This document shows, piece after piece, positions 23,766 through 34,155 of a stretch of DNA of 52,642 nt (its first letter is position 1; every line of letters begins with the position of its first letter). The notes under the pieces are model-generated. The model was not told where the DNA came from, searched no databases, and worked only from the letters and a program-made list of their open reading frames with translations. Both the position numbers and the translations under genes were made by a program. This stretch comes from Vairimorpha apis BRL 01 (taxonomy: Eukaryota; Microsporidia; Nosematidae): assembly GCA_000447185.1 (NCBI GenBank), contig KE647332.1, positions 6,794-59,435 on the forward strand. Direction: 5' to 3'.

Positions 23766-24646
23766 ATGAAATTTTTTTTTAGTATAATAAATATTATAAT
23801 AGTATTTTCATCAATGATTAAAATAAATACATATACAAAAGAAACAATATCGATAAAATTTGAAAAACTTATAAAAAATGGTACCTTTTGCAAAATTTTA
23901 TTAGATAAAAGATCTTTGATGCAGCAAAATCTTGATACTGATGGATATAGTGATTTAATTTTTGATAATATTGATAAATATATTTACGATGCATTTGTAG
24001 AGCGTTATGGTAATTTAGAATCTAATATTATTATTAAGATTGAATTTTTAAATCCTATCGAAAAAAATTGTATTAAAGAAGTTTTAAGCAGTATATTTGA
24101 ATTATTTTATGAGAATTGGATTTTAATTAAAAAAGAAAAAGAAAGTAATATTATATTTTGTATAAAACAATTAATTTTAGAAGAAAATATTATTAAAAAA
24201 GAGTTTGAAAAAATGTTTAAAGATGAAAAAATTTATGAAAATCATGATTTATTATATAAAATTAATGAAAATTTTTTAATGTTTCCATTTGTGGATAATC
24301 TTTCACAAGATACAAATAAAAATAATTCTATTTATTTTCAAAAAACAAAAATTATGATAATAATTTTTCAATAATTAGTTCTGAACTGTATAAATCAATT
24401 TCTAAAGCAGAATTTAATGTAAAATCTGAAATACAAATTTATAAAAATGATTTATTTAATTGTATACGTAATTATTATAATATTATAATCAAACAATTAA
24501 GATTAAAAGTTTTTAAAAACAGCAAAACTGCTTTTAAGATAGTCAAATCTCTTTTAAATGATACTACTATCGAATTAAAAAATGATCTTCATATTTTTTT
24601 TAATGAACTTGAAATTTCATTCTTTAAATGCCTTTTAGATAATTAA
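23766..24646 (+). CDS. predicted secreted protein, paralogue of 12540-13280, one homopolymer frameshift
   Basis: The N-terminus (about residues 1-22) is a hydrophobic signal peptide or anchor. The first 202 residues are in one frame. Adding one base to the A run at 24340-24345 continues the protein to a TAA at 24644-24646, total about 293 residues. The extension aligns with the C-terminal part of the minus-strand paralogue (YKN-x-L then I-x-x-Y), which shows that it is genuine coding sequence. The central GNLES, NPIEKN and ENW-x-LI motifs match the paralogue's equivalents. There is no CCC before the ATG. No known domain is recognised; a lineage-specific secreted pair is inferred. Confidence 0.65.
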
Positions 24647-24734
24647 AATTAAATAATTTTATTCTAATTTTTACAATTAAATTTTTTTATAAAAACATTA
24701 GTTTATTTAAAATGATTTATTAAGTTTATATTTT

Positions 24735-24960
24735 CAATTATTATTTTTTTGAATCACGGACATGTATAATTCTTTATCTTTTTACATGATAACAATTAAG
24801 TGATGCATGATGTACATTTAAGAGTTAAAATCAAACTAATTAAAAGGCATATATACAATCTATTATACTAAGAAATTTTAAAGTTTTTTTCTGTGAATCG
24901 AAGACCAGAATTTGAATGGAATTAATTAAAGAGGTTAATATGGTTAAGCATTGAAAAAAT
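24735..24960 (+). mobile_element. decayed plus-strand copy of the RLE-type retrotransposon
   Basis: The order of ACATGATAACAATTAAGTGAT, a GATGTACAT block and GGCATATATACAATCT parallels the zinc-knuckle-to-RCIHLQ stretch of the better copy (reverse complement of about 29015-29115). No frame is open. Confidence 0.35.
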
Positions 24961-25967
24961 AATAAAAATATACTCTTGAAAAGTAACATTATCAAAGATG
25001 CATAACTTAATATAAATAAAAAATCTTCAAAGATTATTAGAATATAAATTTAAAAATATGTATTAAATATGCTCTAAATTAGAAATATATTATTAAGGAG
25101 CAATTTAAAGAATAAATTATATGAACTTAAAATTGTATATATTTTAAGTTAAAAATAAAATTAAAAATCGTTCTAATATCGTAAAATAAAAAATATGTTA
25201 GAAAGAAATTATGTTTATTTAAAAATATTAAAAAAATTTATACATTATATTTATTTTTATATCAAAATAATGTAATTAAAACAAAAGTTAAAATAAAGTA
25301 GAATGTCACTTTTTTACTAAAATTTGTCAATTTACATAAATTAATAATTTTCATATTTTTCAATTCTGTTACTTTAAAAAAATTTATTTTATATATAATT
25401 TTGTTTTAAAAATGTAAAATAATATTAAAATATTTAGCTTTTTGCAATATACTAATCTTAAATGTAAATGTTATTTAAACGAAAAATAAGTTAACAACAT
25501 TTAAATAATTTTTTAGATATATTTTATAATAGTTATAATTAATGATTAAAATTGAAGCTATTATACACACAAATTTGCTCTTTTTAATTTGTAAGTTTTT
25601 TAAATTTTATAAAAAAAGTATAAATTTTTTATTAAAATATGACAAAACCAAGTTAAATATTGTGAAAAAAATATGAAATATTAATTGATTGAAATTTTAT
25701 AATTAGAAAACATTAAATGTTATACTTATGTTTTATTAATCTGTTTATATATTAAATAGTGTAATTAAAATACATAACATTTAAAATTTAACTGATAAAA
25801 GTATGTATGATGACATAATATAATTATCACAATACTTATCAAATGATTAAAATATCAGTATTTAATATTTTTTTTAAAAAATCTATAAATTATTGTAAAA
25901 GTAAAATATTGTTACTAATTATAATTTTTATAATTTTTTCAAATTAATATTTAATCAAGATTTAAAA
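24961..25967. other. gene-free A+T-rich spacer
   Basis: No supported feature. Confidence 0.5.
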
Positions 25968-25970
25968 CCC
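25968..25970 (+). promoter_or_regulatory. CCC start-proximal signal
   Basis: CCC lies 4 nt before the ATG at 25975. Confidence 0.6.
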
Positions 25971-25974
25971 ATAA

Positions 25975-26280
25975 ATGAATAATAAAAAATCGATTTGTGA
26001 ATTTACAAATCCAATGTACGAAGATATATTTACAGATAAAAACCAACATGAAAATGTGTTTGAAAATAATATTATACAATCTATAAATATAAATCAAAAT
26101 GAACAAGAGAAAAATTTTATCTCAAAATTTTTGATAGGAATTAAATATTTTTTTAGCAAAACCATATGTTTAAATTATAAAATAATTTTAGCAATATTTT
26201 TATTTATAATCTTTGGATGTGCTGTTTCGTTTAAAGTTTTTTTATTAATTGGAAATTGGTATGTTACATATTCAAATTAA
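25975..26280 (+). CDS. small single-span membrane protein (101 aa)
   Basis: An intact frame with the CCC signal. Near the N-terminus, residues 12-18 read NPMYEDI, comparable to KSVYKDT at 8037 and KPVYNDT at 17313, which ties this gene to that subfamily. The middle is Asn/Glu/Gln-rich. A basic, Cys-containing patch (about 60-69) precedes one hydrophobic segment (about 69-92), and only about nine residues follow it, so it is close to a tail-anchored protein. No known domain. It is the last member of the cluster. Confidence 0.6.
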   Translation: MNNKKSICEFTNPMYEDIFTDKNQHENVFENNIIQSININQNEQEKNFISKFLIGIKYFFSKTICLNYKIILAIFLFIIFGCAVSFKVFLLIGNWYVTYSN

Positions 26281-26409
26281 ATTAAAAATTTTTAATATAG
26301 CGATAAATTAATATTTAAATTAATCAAAATAAAATTTACCTAAAGTTTGTCATTCTTTTGATCTAAATATTTTTTACAATAATTTTTTTATTTTAATATT
26401 AAGGTTTTT
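26281..26409. other. short spacer
   Basis: No feature seen. Confidence 0.4.
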
Positions 26410-26465
26410 AATTTTATGACACTCTTTTGACTACCCTAGCTGAAGTGGAAGTCGATGAAATAGAA
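26410..26465 (-). mobile_element. small retrotransposon scrap
   Basis: CTAGCTGAAGTGGAAGTCG with GATGAAA resembles the segment at 1450-1485 (CTAATCTGAAG...GGTCGGTGAAA), which belongs to the upstream edge of the minus-strand relic there. Confidence 0.3.
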
Positions 26466-27247
26466 AGTAAAAAATGATTATTATAACTAATTAAACTATT
26501 ATTTATTCTTTAATTTCATAAATACTTTATAAAATCATATATATTTGTTTTTCTTTTTTAACTCGTAATTTATTAATTTAAACATACTATATAAGTCTAA
26601 AAATTTAGTACTTCCACAATATATATAGTTTTAACAATTAAAGTTAAAAATATCTATTATCACAACATTTTTAAATTTAAATATGTAAAAACATAATCTC
26701 AAAAATATGTATATTGAAAGCTTTTGATCTTGTATGACTTAATAAATATTTAAACATACAACGAGTTATATTTTAAAAAGATTTGATCGTGTTTTTTTTT
26801 GAATATTATACTACAAATTATATGTTAGTTTAAATTTTAATTATAATTCATATAAGAAAAAATACAAAATTAATTAAACATAATTTTTTTTAAACAAATG
26901 AGATATAATTTGTTTTTTAAAGAAAGGTTTTATCAAATATTTATATAAACTTGTTTTTAAAATTACAAAAATTTGTTGTATATAATTGGTAAATTAAAAA
27001 GATACTTAATATTGTTAAATATAAAAATATTTAAATGCTTTTTTTAATAAAAAGATAACCATTTGATTTAAAATCAAATCTTAATTTAAATTTTATTTAT
27101 AACTATAAAAAAACATTTTTTTATTTGTTTAACTAAAAATTTAAATTTCAATATTATTTTTTTATAATTAAAAATACTAAATACTTTTTAATAAATTATT
27201 TAATAGTTTTAAGTTTTTCTACAAATATAATAAAATTGCGAAAACTT
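26466..27247. other. gene-free A+T-rich spacer
   Basis: No supported feature. Confidence 0.5.
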
Positions 27248-27969
27248 TCATAGATCATAAAAATAAAAACAAAAACCAAAAATTCTCATTATACGTTTCT
27301 TCATATTTTGTTTTTTCATTTTATTATTTTCTTTAATTTCAAAGTCACAAGATTTAAGATGTTCGTTTGTTTCAATACTATAGCAATTATTTAAATAATC
27401 ATATGTGCAAAATTCGACGTTTGTAAATTTTACTAAGTCTTTTTCAACATTTAAAACGTAAATTTTGTCGCTTCCTTGAACATAATTATTTATATTATTT
27501 ATTTCATTTATACATATGCTAATATTATTATTTTCATCGTACTTTTCCTCATTATTATTAATTGATTTTTTATAACGCATACCAAAAAATAAATGTGAAA
27601 TCAATTCTTTTAAATTATTAAAAATTATCTGTTCTTTTTGATAATTTTCTAACCCAGATCTAGTTATCATATATGTACGTTGAAATATATAACTACCATT
27701 ATTTAAATGAATAATGAATATTAAGTTTTGAAAATTTTTTGTTTTAGGACAGTGAATAATACAGTATCTATTTTCTATATCATAAAATATAAATTCACTT
27801 TTTTTTCTAATAAATTTAATCGCTCCATATCTGAACTTTCTATCCATTCGTCTTTTAAAAAAATATCTATTTTATTAATTTTATATGCGCAATTTTCTAC
27901 GTCAAATTTTATAAAATGCGAGTCTTCAACTGGAACCTCTTGTAATATACCATTATAAGATGCTAACAT
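27248..27969 (-). CDS. unknown protein, possibly SH2-like, one homopolymer frameshift
   Basis: CCC (GGG at 27977-27979, plus strand) lies 7 nt before the ATG at 27969. This frame closes after 64 residues. A second frame, 27847 to 27248, continues the protein. They join as one 240-residue product if the T run on the coding strand at about 27858-27864 is one base longer, giving a smooth FFKRRMDRKFRYG passage. The middle has a basic RYGAIKFIRKK stretch, FIFYDIENRYCI, an extended hydrophobic IFIIHL strand, FQRTY and a helix reading FNNLKELISHL. The last resembles the closing helix of SH2 domains, but I cannot find the phosphotyrosine-binding FLIR arginine clearly, so SH2 is only a suggestion. The C-terminus is Lys-rich, then aromatic. 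Confidence 0.55.
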
Positions 27970-27979
27970 TTAAATAGGG

Positions 27980-28454
27980 CAGTTTTTATGATTTTTATTT
28001 ACTTTTAAAGGAGATAAATTATTTTTACAAAGAAAAAACATTAATGTAAAGTTTTTTATAAAAAATTAGCATTCTAATGTTTTTATCATGATAAAGGAGT
28101 AATTAATTTTTTAGGGAAAATGTTATTTCTATATTAAAAGCAAATATTTTGTTTATTTGTTTATTTAATTTAAAATGTTTACTTTACTATTTTGGTTTAT
28201 CTATTAAAAATGAAGTATAAATTTATTAACTAAAATATTTATGATATTTTTATATTTTTATAATAACTAATAATGTGTCCATTTTTATTCAAAAACAAAC
28301 AAACATATAAAATAACTTTTATTTGTAATTTTAAACTTTGTTATATTATTTATTATAAGCAAATTTTATTTTTAATTTATAGCGATTAACTATTTTATAA
28401 AATAATCTTAAACTTTATTGAATAAATTTAAAAATTAAATTATTTATTTAGGGT
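27980..28454. other. gene-free A+T-rich spacer
   Basis: No supported feature. Confidence 0.5.
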
Positions 28455-29275
28455 ATAATGGTATTTCAATTTTATTTTTTTAATATATCATCACAAATAG
28501 ATATAGGGCGATTTTCGCACATATTTGATTCCAAATTTTCTTTCTCAGTAACCTCCTGTTCATTTTCCATAATGACTTCGCCTCTTCGGGCTTCCATAGA
28601 AAGACTCTCTAAGGTCATCTTAAGCACTCTGGCTTGTATATATGCCTGGGTTCGGCTGTCTAAATTTAATTCACTCCTATATTTTTTGTGGAAAGTTGTT
28701 GTTATTCCCTCCCATGTCATGACGTATGGTATAATCCTTGTTTTGTACCCATTCATTGCTCCACAATGGTTAGCAAGCAGATCGTATTTGTGCTTTTTTT
28801 CCGTTTCAACAGCCCGAAGGTTGTCAAAGCTTGTAATTCCCACCTCTACTATTAGTATTTCCTTTTTTATTTTATCCAGAATAAATACATCGGGTTTATT
28901 GTACTTTACTTTGATACTTGTGGGAATTCTAGTATCTACCCGGATTTCTACACTTTTATTTGCTCTACACTCTTGCAATGAGTGGTTCCTTATCTTCTTA
29001 GATTTAGTAAGGCCATAATTAAGGCAAAGCTGGAGATGTATACACCTCAAAGCTTCGTTATGCCTCCTCATGTAGTCATGTGACAGCATTCTATCACATT
29101 GGGTAGCCATATGGTCTACCGATTTGTATTTGTCCCTACAATAAGGACATTTAATTCCTTTCTCTAAAAATATATTCCTGTCTTGCAATGCACAAAGTGC
29201 CCCTTCCTCACGAGGTTGCATGTTTCCATGCTTAAGCCAAGCTGAAGATTCTTTGATGGAAATAAATTTAAAAAA
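28455..29275 (-). mobile_element. best-preserved fragment of an RLE-type non-LTR retrotransposon
   Basis: A 5'-truncated copy. G+C content is clearly above the surroundings, and the coding frame is open from about 29270 to the stop at 28472. The 3' end runs into an ACCCTAAATAAAT-like edge near 28441-28453 that resembles the edge of the relic at 655-668. It is the reference by which the older copies at 0.7, 8.5, 14.7, 16.7, 18.9 and 24.7 kb were recognised. It looks younger than the others because the enzyme frame is intact. Confidence 0.75.
28472..29221 (-). CDS. C-terminal part of retrotransposon ORF: CCHC zinc knuckle and restriction-like endonuclease
   Basis: 249 residues from the first ATG; the frame is open about 16 codons further upstream and includes the SSAWLKHGN stretch, then REEGALCALQDRN, both typical of the region after the reverse transcriptase in R2/R4/Dong-like elements. 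A zinc knuckle follows (C25, C28, H37, C42). The restriction-like endonuclease core shows KPD (residues 109-111) and an IVEVG strand (124-128), the PD...E pattern, with a downstream K-x-x-KY. In this family the endonuclease nicks the target DNA to prime reverse transcription. The reverse transcriptase itself is missing, so this copy cannot move on its own. Its codon use (more G/C at third positions) contrasts with the host genes. Acidic residues dominate the C-terminal tail. Confidence 0.8.
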   Translation of the reverse strand: MQPREEGALCALQDRNIFLEKGIKCPYCRDKYKSVDHMATQCDRMLSHDYMRRHNEALRCIHLQLCLNYGLTKSKKIRNHSLQECRANKSVEIRVDTRIPTSIKVKYNKPDVFILDKIKKEILIVEVGITSFDNLRAVETEKKHKYDLLANHCGAMNGYKTRIIPYVMTWEGITTTFHKKYRSELNLDSRTQAYIQARVLKMTLESLSMEARRGEVIMENEQEVTEKENLESNMCENRPISICDDILKK

Positions 29276-29487
29276 ATTTTATTTTTGTATAATCCATAAA
29301 AAGTGATATTTTTGTATTTTATTATTTAATTTATAGTGTAAAAAAGTTATATAATAAGATCCAAAAAATATTATTTTTATATTTATTCTATAAATTAAGA
29401 GGACTGCAGATTTAAAATTTATTATATTTATAAAATACTTTTTTAAATCTATATAATAAATTTATATATATTTTTGATCCTTTCTTA

Positions 29488-30844
29488 ATGAGTAACGACT
29501 GTGAAAAAATAAAATCTGAGCTAGAAAAACATAACATTAATCTCGATATCAAATACGAAGGTGAATACGAAACATTTCTACTTAAACATTCTTTAAAACA
29601 TAAAGTATTATTATCTTTATACAATAAATTATATCCATACGATTTAGAAGTAAACAAATCTCTTAATTTTTGCAAAAATTCAATTGACTATACAATAGAA
29701 AATAAAAAAACAATTTTATCGGATATAAATTCAATAAAAAAGTATCTAATATTGTTGAATTAATATTAGAAAAAAATGTATTAATTAAAGGATTATTGGT
29801 GAATATTAATTATAATATTAATCCATATCTTAATTTTCTAAAAAAATAAAAATTGATTTCGACTATAGATTTGTAACTGACAACATAAATAATATTTATG
29901 TTGTTATTAATAAAAATTCTATTGAATGTAATAGTGCAGAAAATAATAAAGATAAAATTTTACCTAAAAATTCTGATGAAGTATATGATATTAATAGAAA
30001 TACTGATGATTTTAAAAAAGAAAATAAAATTTTATTTAAGAATAAAACACAAATAGAAAATAAAATCATGTTATACGAACTACAAAAACACACAAAAGGT
30101 TGTCTTAAAGAAACTTATATAACAACTGGAAAATATAAAATACAAATATGTACAACAAAATTTATTATAGATTTTTACGATAAATATTTTATATCAAAAG
30201 AACAGAATTTCTCAGTATCAGATATTTCATTTTGCATACGTGAATATTTAGATAGAAATGGATTTTTAGTATATTTCAATGTAAATTTAATAGATTTTAT
30301 TTCTTATATTATATATTTACAAAATAAAAATATGTATACTATAATTAATATTTTAAGATTATTTTTACGTTTTAAATTTTATGGTGTTACTTTAAATATA
30401 AATAAAGAAGATTTTGAATTTAATACAAATGATAATTTCATTTTGATTATTTTAAATGGAATTAAATTCATTGAAAGGTATCCTGATAGAGAAATTATAA
30501 ATAGACTTAAATTACTAAATGATAAAGTTTATAAACAGTTTTATCTTAATGTAAGTACATCTTACAATAAATATATTAGTATTAACGACATGCTTTCATT
30601 TATTTATTATGATGATTATGATGTTATACTTAGTAATAAATATATACATGGAGGTAAAAAAATTGAATATAAAGAAAAAAAATTAGATAATGTATTTGAC
30701 TTTAATGATAAAAGATGTTTTATGTTTTATAGTAGAGTTAATGATATGTTGCTTATAAAATACAAAACAGAATTTAATTTTAATTTTTTTATTATGTATC
30801 TAATAAGCATATCAAATTTTAGTTATATTAAATTTAATAAATAG
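29488..30844 (+). CDS. unknown 452-residue protein with two homopolymer frameshifts
   Basis: A CC-containing start context precedes the ATG at 29488. The first frame ends after 91 residues. One extra base in the A run at 29736-29741 and another in the A run at 29840-29846 reunite it with the long frame ending at 30844, giving about 452 residues with no other stop. The N-terminal third is Lys/Glu-rich. The central part (residues about 120-190) is Asn/Asp/Lys-rich and probably disordered. The C-terminal 250 residues alternate hydrophobic helices (an FLVYFNVNLIDF stretch near 30256) with polar turns, look globular and lack an obvious membrane span. A HGGKKIEYKEKK stretch is notable. I do not recognise the family. 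Confidence 0.6.
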
Positions 30845-31299
30845 TATTAATGTTTAATAAAATCTTATAATATTATAAAAACTTTAAAGTTGTTTTTTTT
30901 CTGAACTACATAGTCAATAATTTAATAACGATTAAATATATTAGATGTTATTTTATTATTTCTTTAAAATACTTATTAAAAGATTAAAAATATAATTTAC
31001 ACATTTAAAAATCAACAAATATAGATTTAATATTTAAATGGCAAAAAAAATTATTTTAATGTTTAATATATAAAATAATCAATTCTTGCATTATAAATTA
31101 AAAAAGAAAATTAATATTTTTTAAATTTGCAATGAATAATATTTTTTTTATTATATAAAAAATCGTAGTAAAAAAAATCTTTGTAACCTTGAGGTATGTT
31201 TAAAATAAGTTAATTTGTTGACAAAATAAATCACTGATAAATAAAAACAAATGTTTTTTAATTTGTATTAAAATTTATATTTCTATGTAAACAATAACT
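30845..31299. other. gene-free A+T-rich spacer
   Basis: No supported feature. Confidence 0.5.
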
Positions 31300-31623
31300 T
31301 TAAAAATGTTTATTAATAAATTCTTTAAATTTATCGTCCCCATCATATCCTACCTTTTTATCAATTTTATTAAAATTTTCATCAACAACAATAACAGTAG
31401 GAAAACAACTTAATTCAAATTTATCTTTAAAAAATTCAATATCTTTAAAAAAAGGTACTTTTAATTCAAATATAGGTATATTCTTTTCAGTTTTAAACTT
31501 ATTTAAAAACTCTGCTAATTTTATACAAGGAGGACATGTAGCCGAGCTTAAAATTAATATTGTTTTAGTTTTAAGATTATTAATAACTTCATCTTTTGTT
31601 TCAAACTGTTGTCTGGTAATCAT
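31300..31623 (-). CDS. thioredoxin-fold protein with CPPC active site
   Basis: An intact 107-residue protein. A beta strand (ILILSS) leads into the catalytic CPPC (residues 30-33) at the start of a helix. Later comes CFPTV (residues 73-77), whose proline is in the position of the conserved cis-proline, then a strand and a turn with GYDG (92-95) before the last helix. This is the thioredoxin order and size. The active site is CPPC rather than the usual CGPC; CPxC variants occur in glutaredoxin- and TlpA-like branches, so the redox partner is uncertain. There is no signal peptide, so a cytosolic thiol-disulphide role is likely. CCC lies 15 nt before the ATG, further than in most neighbours. Confidence 0.8.
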   Translation of the reverse strand: MITRQQFETKDEVINNLKTKTILILSSATCPPCIKLAEFLNKFKTEKNIPIFELKVPFFKDIEFFKDKFELSCFPTVIVVDENFNKIDKKVGYDGDDKFKEFINKHF

Positions 31624-31641
31624 TTATAATTTTTATAAGGG

Positions 31642-32308
31642 TTATTTTATATAAAAAATTATTGTTTTTTTTTATATTTGTTTACAATGGAAGAACAATT
31701 TATATATTTTTAATATCAAATTAAAATCACTAAAATATAAAACTGTAAATGTTGTTTTTTTATTTATAATTAATTTGAATTTAAATATAATATTAAAGTT
31801 TAAAACTAAAAATAAACTAGGTTTTTTTTCTATTAACTTACGCTATGCACACAAAAAATGATTTACTATGTATCATATTGTAATTAATTTTAAATTAAAC
31901 AAATTTTTTATAACTATAAAACCTTTAGATTATATTTAAATTAAAAAATTTCTAAATATGTACATAAAATATTCAAAAACTTTATTGTAAATTTATATAA
32001 GTTTTTTTTTATAAATTAAATAAATCATTTAATCTAAGATTTGTTTTTAAATTTAAAACTATAAAGATAAAATCAAAAATTTTTGAATTATGCTTTTATG
32101 GAATAAATAAATGTTAATGTTGAAAATGCACTATATCATTATTTTATAAAACAATTTTTTTCTATGTAAAATTACTATGATTGAAAATAAATACAGTTTT
32201 ATTGTAACATTTTTAAATAATAAAATTAAATAACTTATATTTTATAAAACATGACAATTTTTTAAGAAAAAATAATATTTTATTAAATTCAAACAATAAG
32301 ATTTTAAA
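31642..32308. other. gene-free A+T-rich intergenic region between divergent genes
   Basis: Divergent promoters of the thioredoxin-like gene and eS12 must lie here; nothing beyond the start-proximal C runs is distinctive. Confidence 0.5.
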
Positions 32309-32312
32309 CCCC
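32309..32312 (+). promoter_or_regulatory. CCCC start-proximal signal of eS12
   Basis: CCCC lies 7 nt before the ATG at 32320, in an almost C-free context. Confidence 0.65.
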
Positions 32313-32319
32313 TAATTTC

Positions 32320-32715
32320 ATGTCATCAGAAGAATACTCTCCAATTATAGAACAACAATATACATTAAAAGATGCTCTTATACAAGCTTGTAGGGCAGCA
32401 AGAATAAGTAATAACCTTGTATGTGGTGGTAGACAATCAGTTAAAAAAATTCTAAACAATGAAGCTAAAATAGTTCTTGTAGCTAAAGATTGTGAACCAA
32501 GGATACTAACAATAGCAAAATCATTTAGTGAAAAAAATAAAATACCAATTATTAGTATTGAAGATAGAAAAGAATTAGGACAGATCGTTAGATTTGAGAA
32601 AGTCAGTTCTAGTGGTAAAGTTAAAAATAGTGGATGTGGAATAGCTGTTATAAGAGATTTTAATGAGAAAACTAAAGCAACAGAATATATTTTAAATGAA
32701 TTAGTTGCTCAATAA
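32320..32715 (+). CDS. RPS12: 40S ribosomal protein eS12
   Basis: An intact 131-residue protein of normal length. It has the L7Ae/L30e-type fold: [19 protein letters not shown] (residues 19-37), then the strand [10 protein letters not shown] (51-60), the [14 protein letters not shown] stretch (75-88) that corresponds to the IPLI-x-VDD-x-K-x-LG signature of eS12, and the closing [10 protein letters not shown] (105-114). In the ribosome it sits in the beak of the small subunit. The absence of any frameshift here, in a highly expressed gene, contrasts with several neighbours. Confidence 0.93.
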   Translation: MSSEEYSPIIEQQYTLKDALIQACRAARISNNLVCGGRQSVKKILNNEAKIVLVAKDCEPRILTIAKSFSEKNKIPIISIEDRKELGQIVRFEKVSSSGKVKNSGCGIAVIRDFNEKTKATEYILNELVAQ

Positions 32716-33087
32716 ATAATTTAATTATATTTTTTATAATATGGTTATGTAGATATAATTAGTTTTAGTTTTAAAATACAAAAATTACTATTATAATAAT
32801 GTTTAATAATAATAATTAATTCTTGAAATGTCAATTATAATTTATATGAACTTTTGAATATTTAATATAATTTTACTATTATAAAAAATTTTATGTTTTA
32901 TAAAAAAAGTTATTTTAATTAAAATTTTGATATTATCTTTTTTAGAAATGATAAAATCTAGGAAATAAAAATTTTATTACAAAATAGAATTCGATGTACA
33001 ATGTAATACAAAAATACCTAAAAATATTTTTTTAAATCGATTTTTTTAAAATTTAATTTTTTAACTTAAATTTAAGTTTTAAATAAA
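32716..33087. other. A+T-rich spacer between convergent genes
   Basis: No supported feature. Confidence 0.5.
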
Positions 33088-33360
33088 TTATATTTTGTTT
33101 AAAAAATCTAAAATATCATTCAACTCGTCTTCATTATATCTTTCTTCCATTTCTTCAATGACTAATTGTAAATCAATAATCTGTGTAGGTTTAATATTTA
33201 AAATTTGTATAATTTCAAATTCACTTAATCCTTTATTTTTTAAATACATTCTATCTACTTCTATACCATTTTTACAAAAAAGATGTAATTTATCGGTTGA
33301 ATACATTTTTATAAATTCTGCATTTGAATAAAATTTAACATTTTTCTGTAAAACTTTCAT
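33088..33360 (-). CDS. Rpb4/RPC9-family RNA polymerase subunit (probably RPC9/Rpc17 of Pol III)
   Basis: An intact 90-residue protein; CCC (GGG at 33368-33370) lies 7 nt before the ATG. The C-terminal half has LSEFEIIQILNIKPTQIIDLQLVIEEMEERY in two short stretches (residues 45-60 and 61-75) and ends with NEDELNDILDFL (76-87). This is the HRDC-like helix pattern of Rpb4/RPC9, where 'N-x-x-P-x-x-x-x-(D/E)' is followed by 'EE-x-E-x-R-x-(D/E)-x-x-L-x-x-(I/L)L'. The EEMEERY form is closer to RPC9 than to Rpb4. In this family the subunit pairs with Rpc8/Rpb7 to form the stalk. It is shorter than typical, as is usual in microsporidia. Confidence 0.65.
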   Translation of the reverse strand: MKVLQKNVKFYSNAEFIKMYSTDKLHLFCKNGIEVDRMYLKNKGLSEFEIIQILNIKPTQIIDLQLVIEEMEERYNEDELNDILDFLNKI

Positions 33361-33370
33361 TTTTTATGGG

Positions 33371-34147
33371 TTTCATGTTAATGAAATTTTGTAATATATT
33401 ATTTTTGTACTATTGACACACATCACTTTTTAAGATTTTTTAAAAGTAATGTATTTTTTTTGGAAAAATACAAAATTTAGTTAAATACAAAAAAATTTAC
33501 ATATTAAAGTAAAAATAATATATTTTTTCTAAATGCAGTGAAAACTTAATTTACCAAAAAAATAATTTCTTATTTATTTAATAAAATTTAAAATATTTAT
33601 CAAAACTATGTTTTATTTTGTTGTATAAATAAATTTATAAGAAGTAAAAAATAATATTAGGATAAATTTAATTTTATTTTTAAAAGATTAATATTAAAGA
33701 AAAATTAATAAATATTTTTATTTTAAATAAATTTATATAATAATCAAAATTTTATATAATTTTATGTACTAATTATAGTTTTCATAATCATGTTATTTAT
33801 AAATCTACTTTCACGCCAAATACTCAAAAAAATTAATTTTATAATAGATAAAATAAAATAACATAACTTATATATCAAACATAATATTTTTAATTATTTA
33901 AATTGAATTTAATTGTTTAAATTATATTTATATATATATTCACATTATTCTCTAAATTAAGTTTTAAATAATTCTAAAAACAAAAAATATAACTTATTTG
34001 TTTTTAATATATTTTTAAAATTTAAAACTAGATACAAAAATTTTAGATTAAATTGAAAGAAAATTTAGCTTATGTTATGATTATACACTTAAAAATAATA
34101 TTTTTAGATATTTCACAAAGATGTTATTTCTATTTTAAATCAACTGA
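33371..34147. other. gene-free A+T-rich intergenic region between divergent genes
   Basis: No supported feature other than the flanking start signals. Confidence 0.5.
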
Positions 34148-34151
34148 CCCC
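34148..34151 (+). promoter_or_regulatory. CCCC start-proximal signal
   Basis: CCCC lies 4 nt before the ATG at 34156 of the E2 gene. Confidence 0.65.
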
Positions 34152-34155
34152 AATT

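Noticed and set aside
28458..29018. 186-residue open frame on the plus strand
   Set aside because: It is the antisense shadow of the retrotransposon endonuclease frame, which has clear family motifs.
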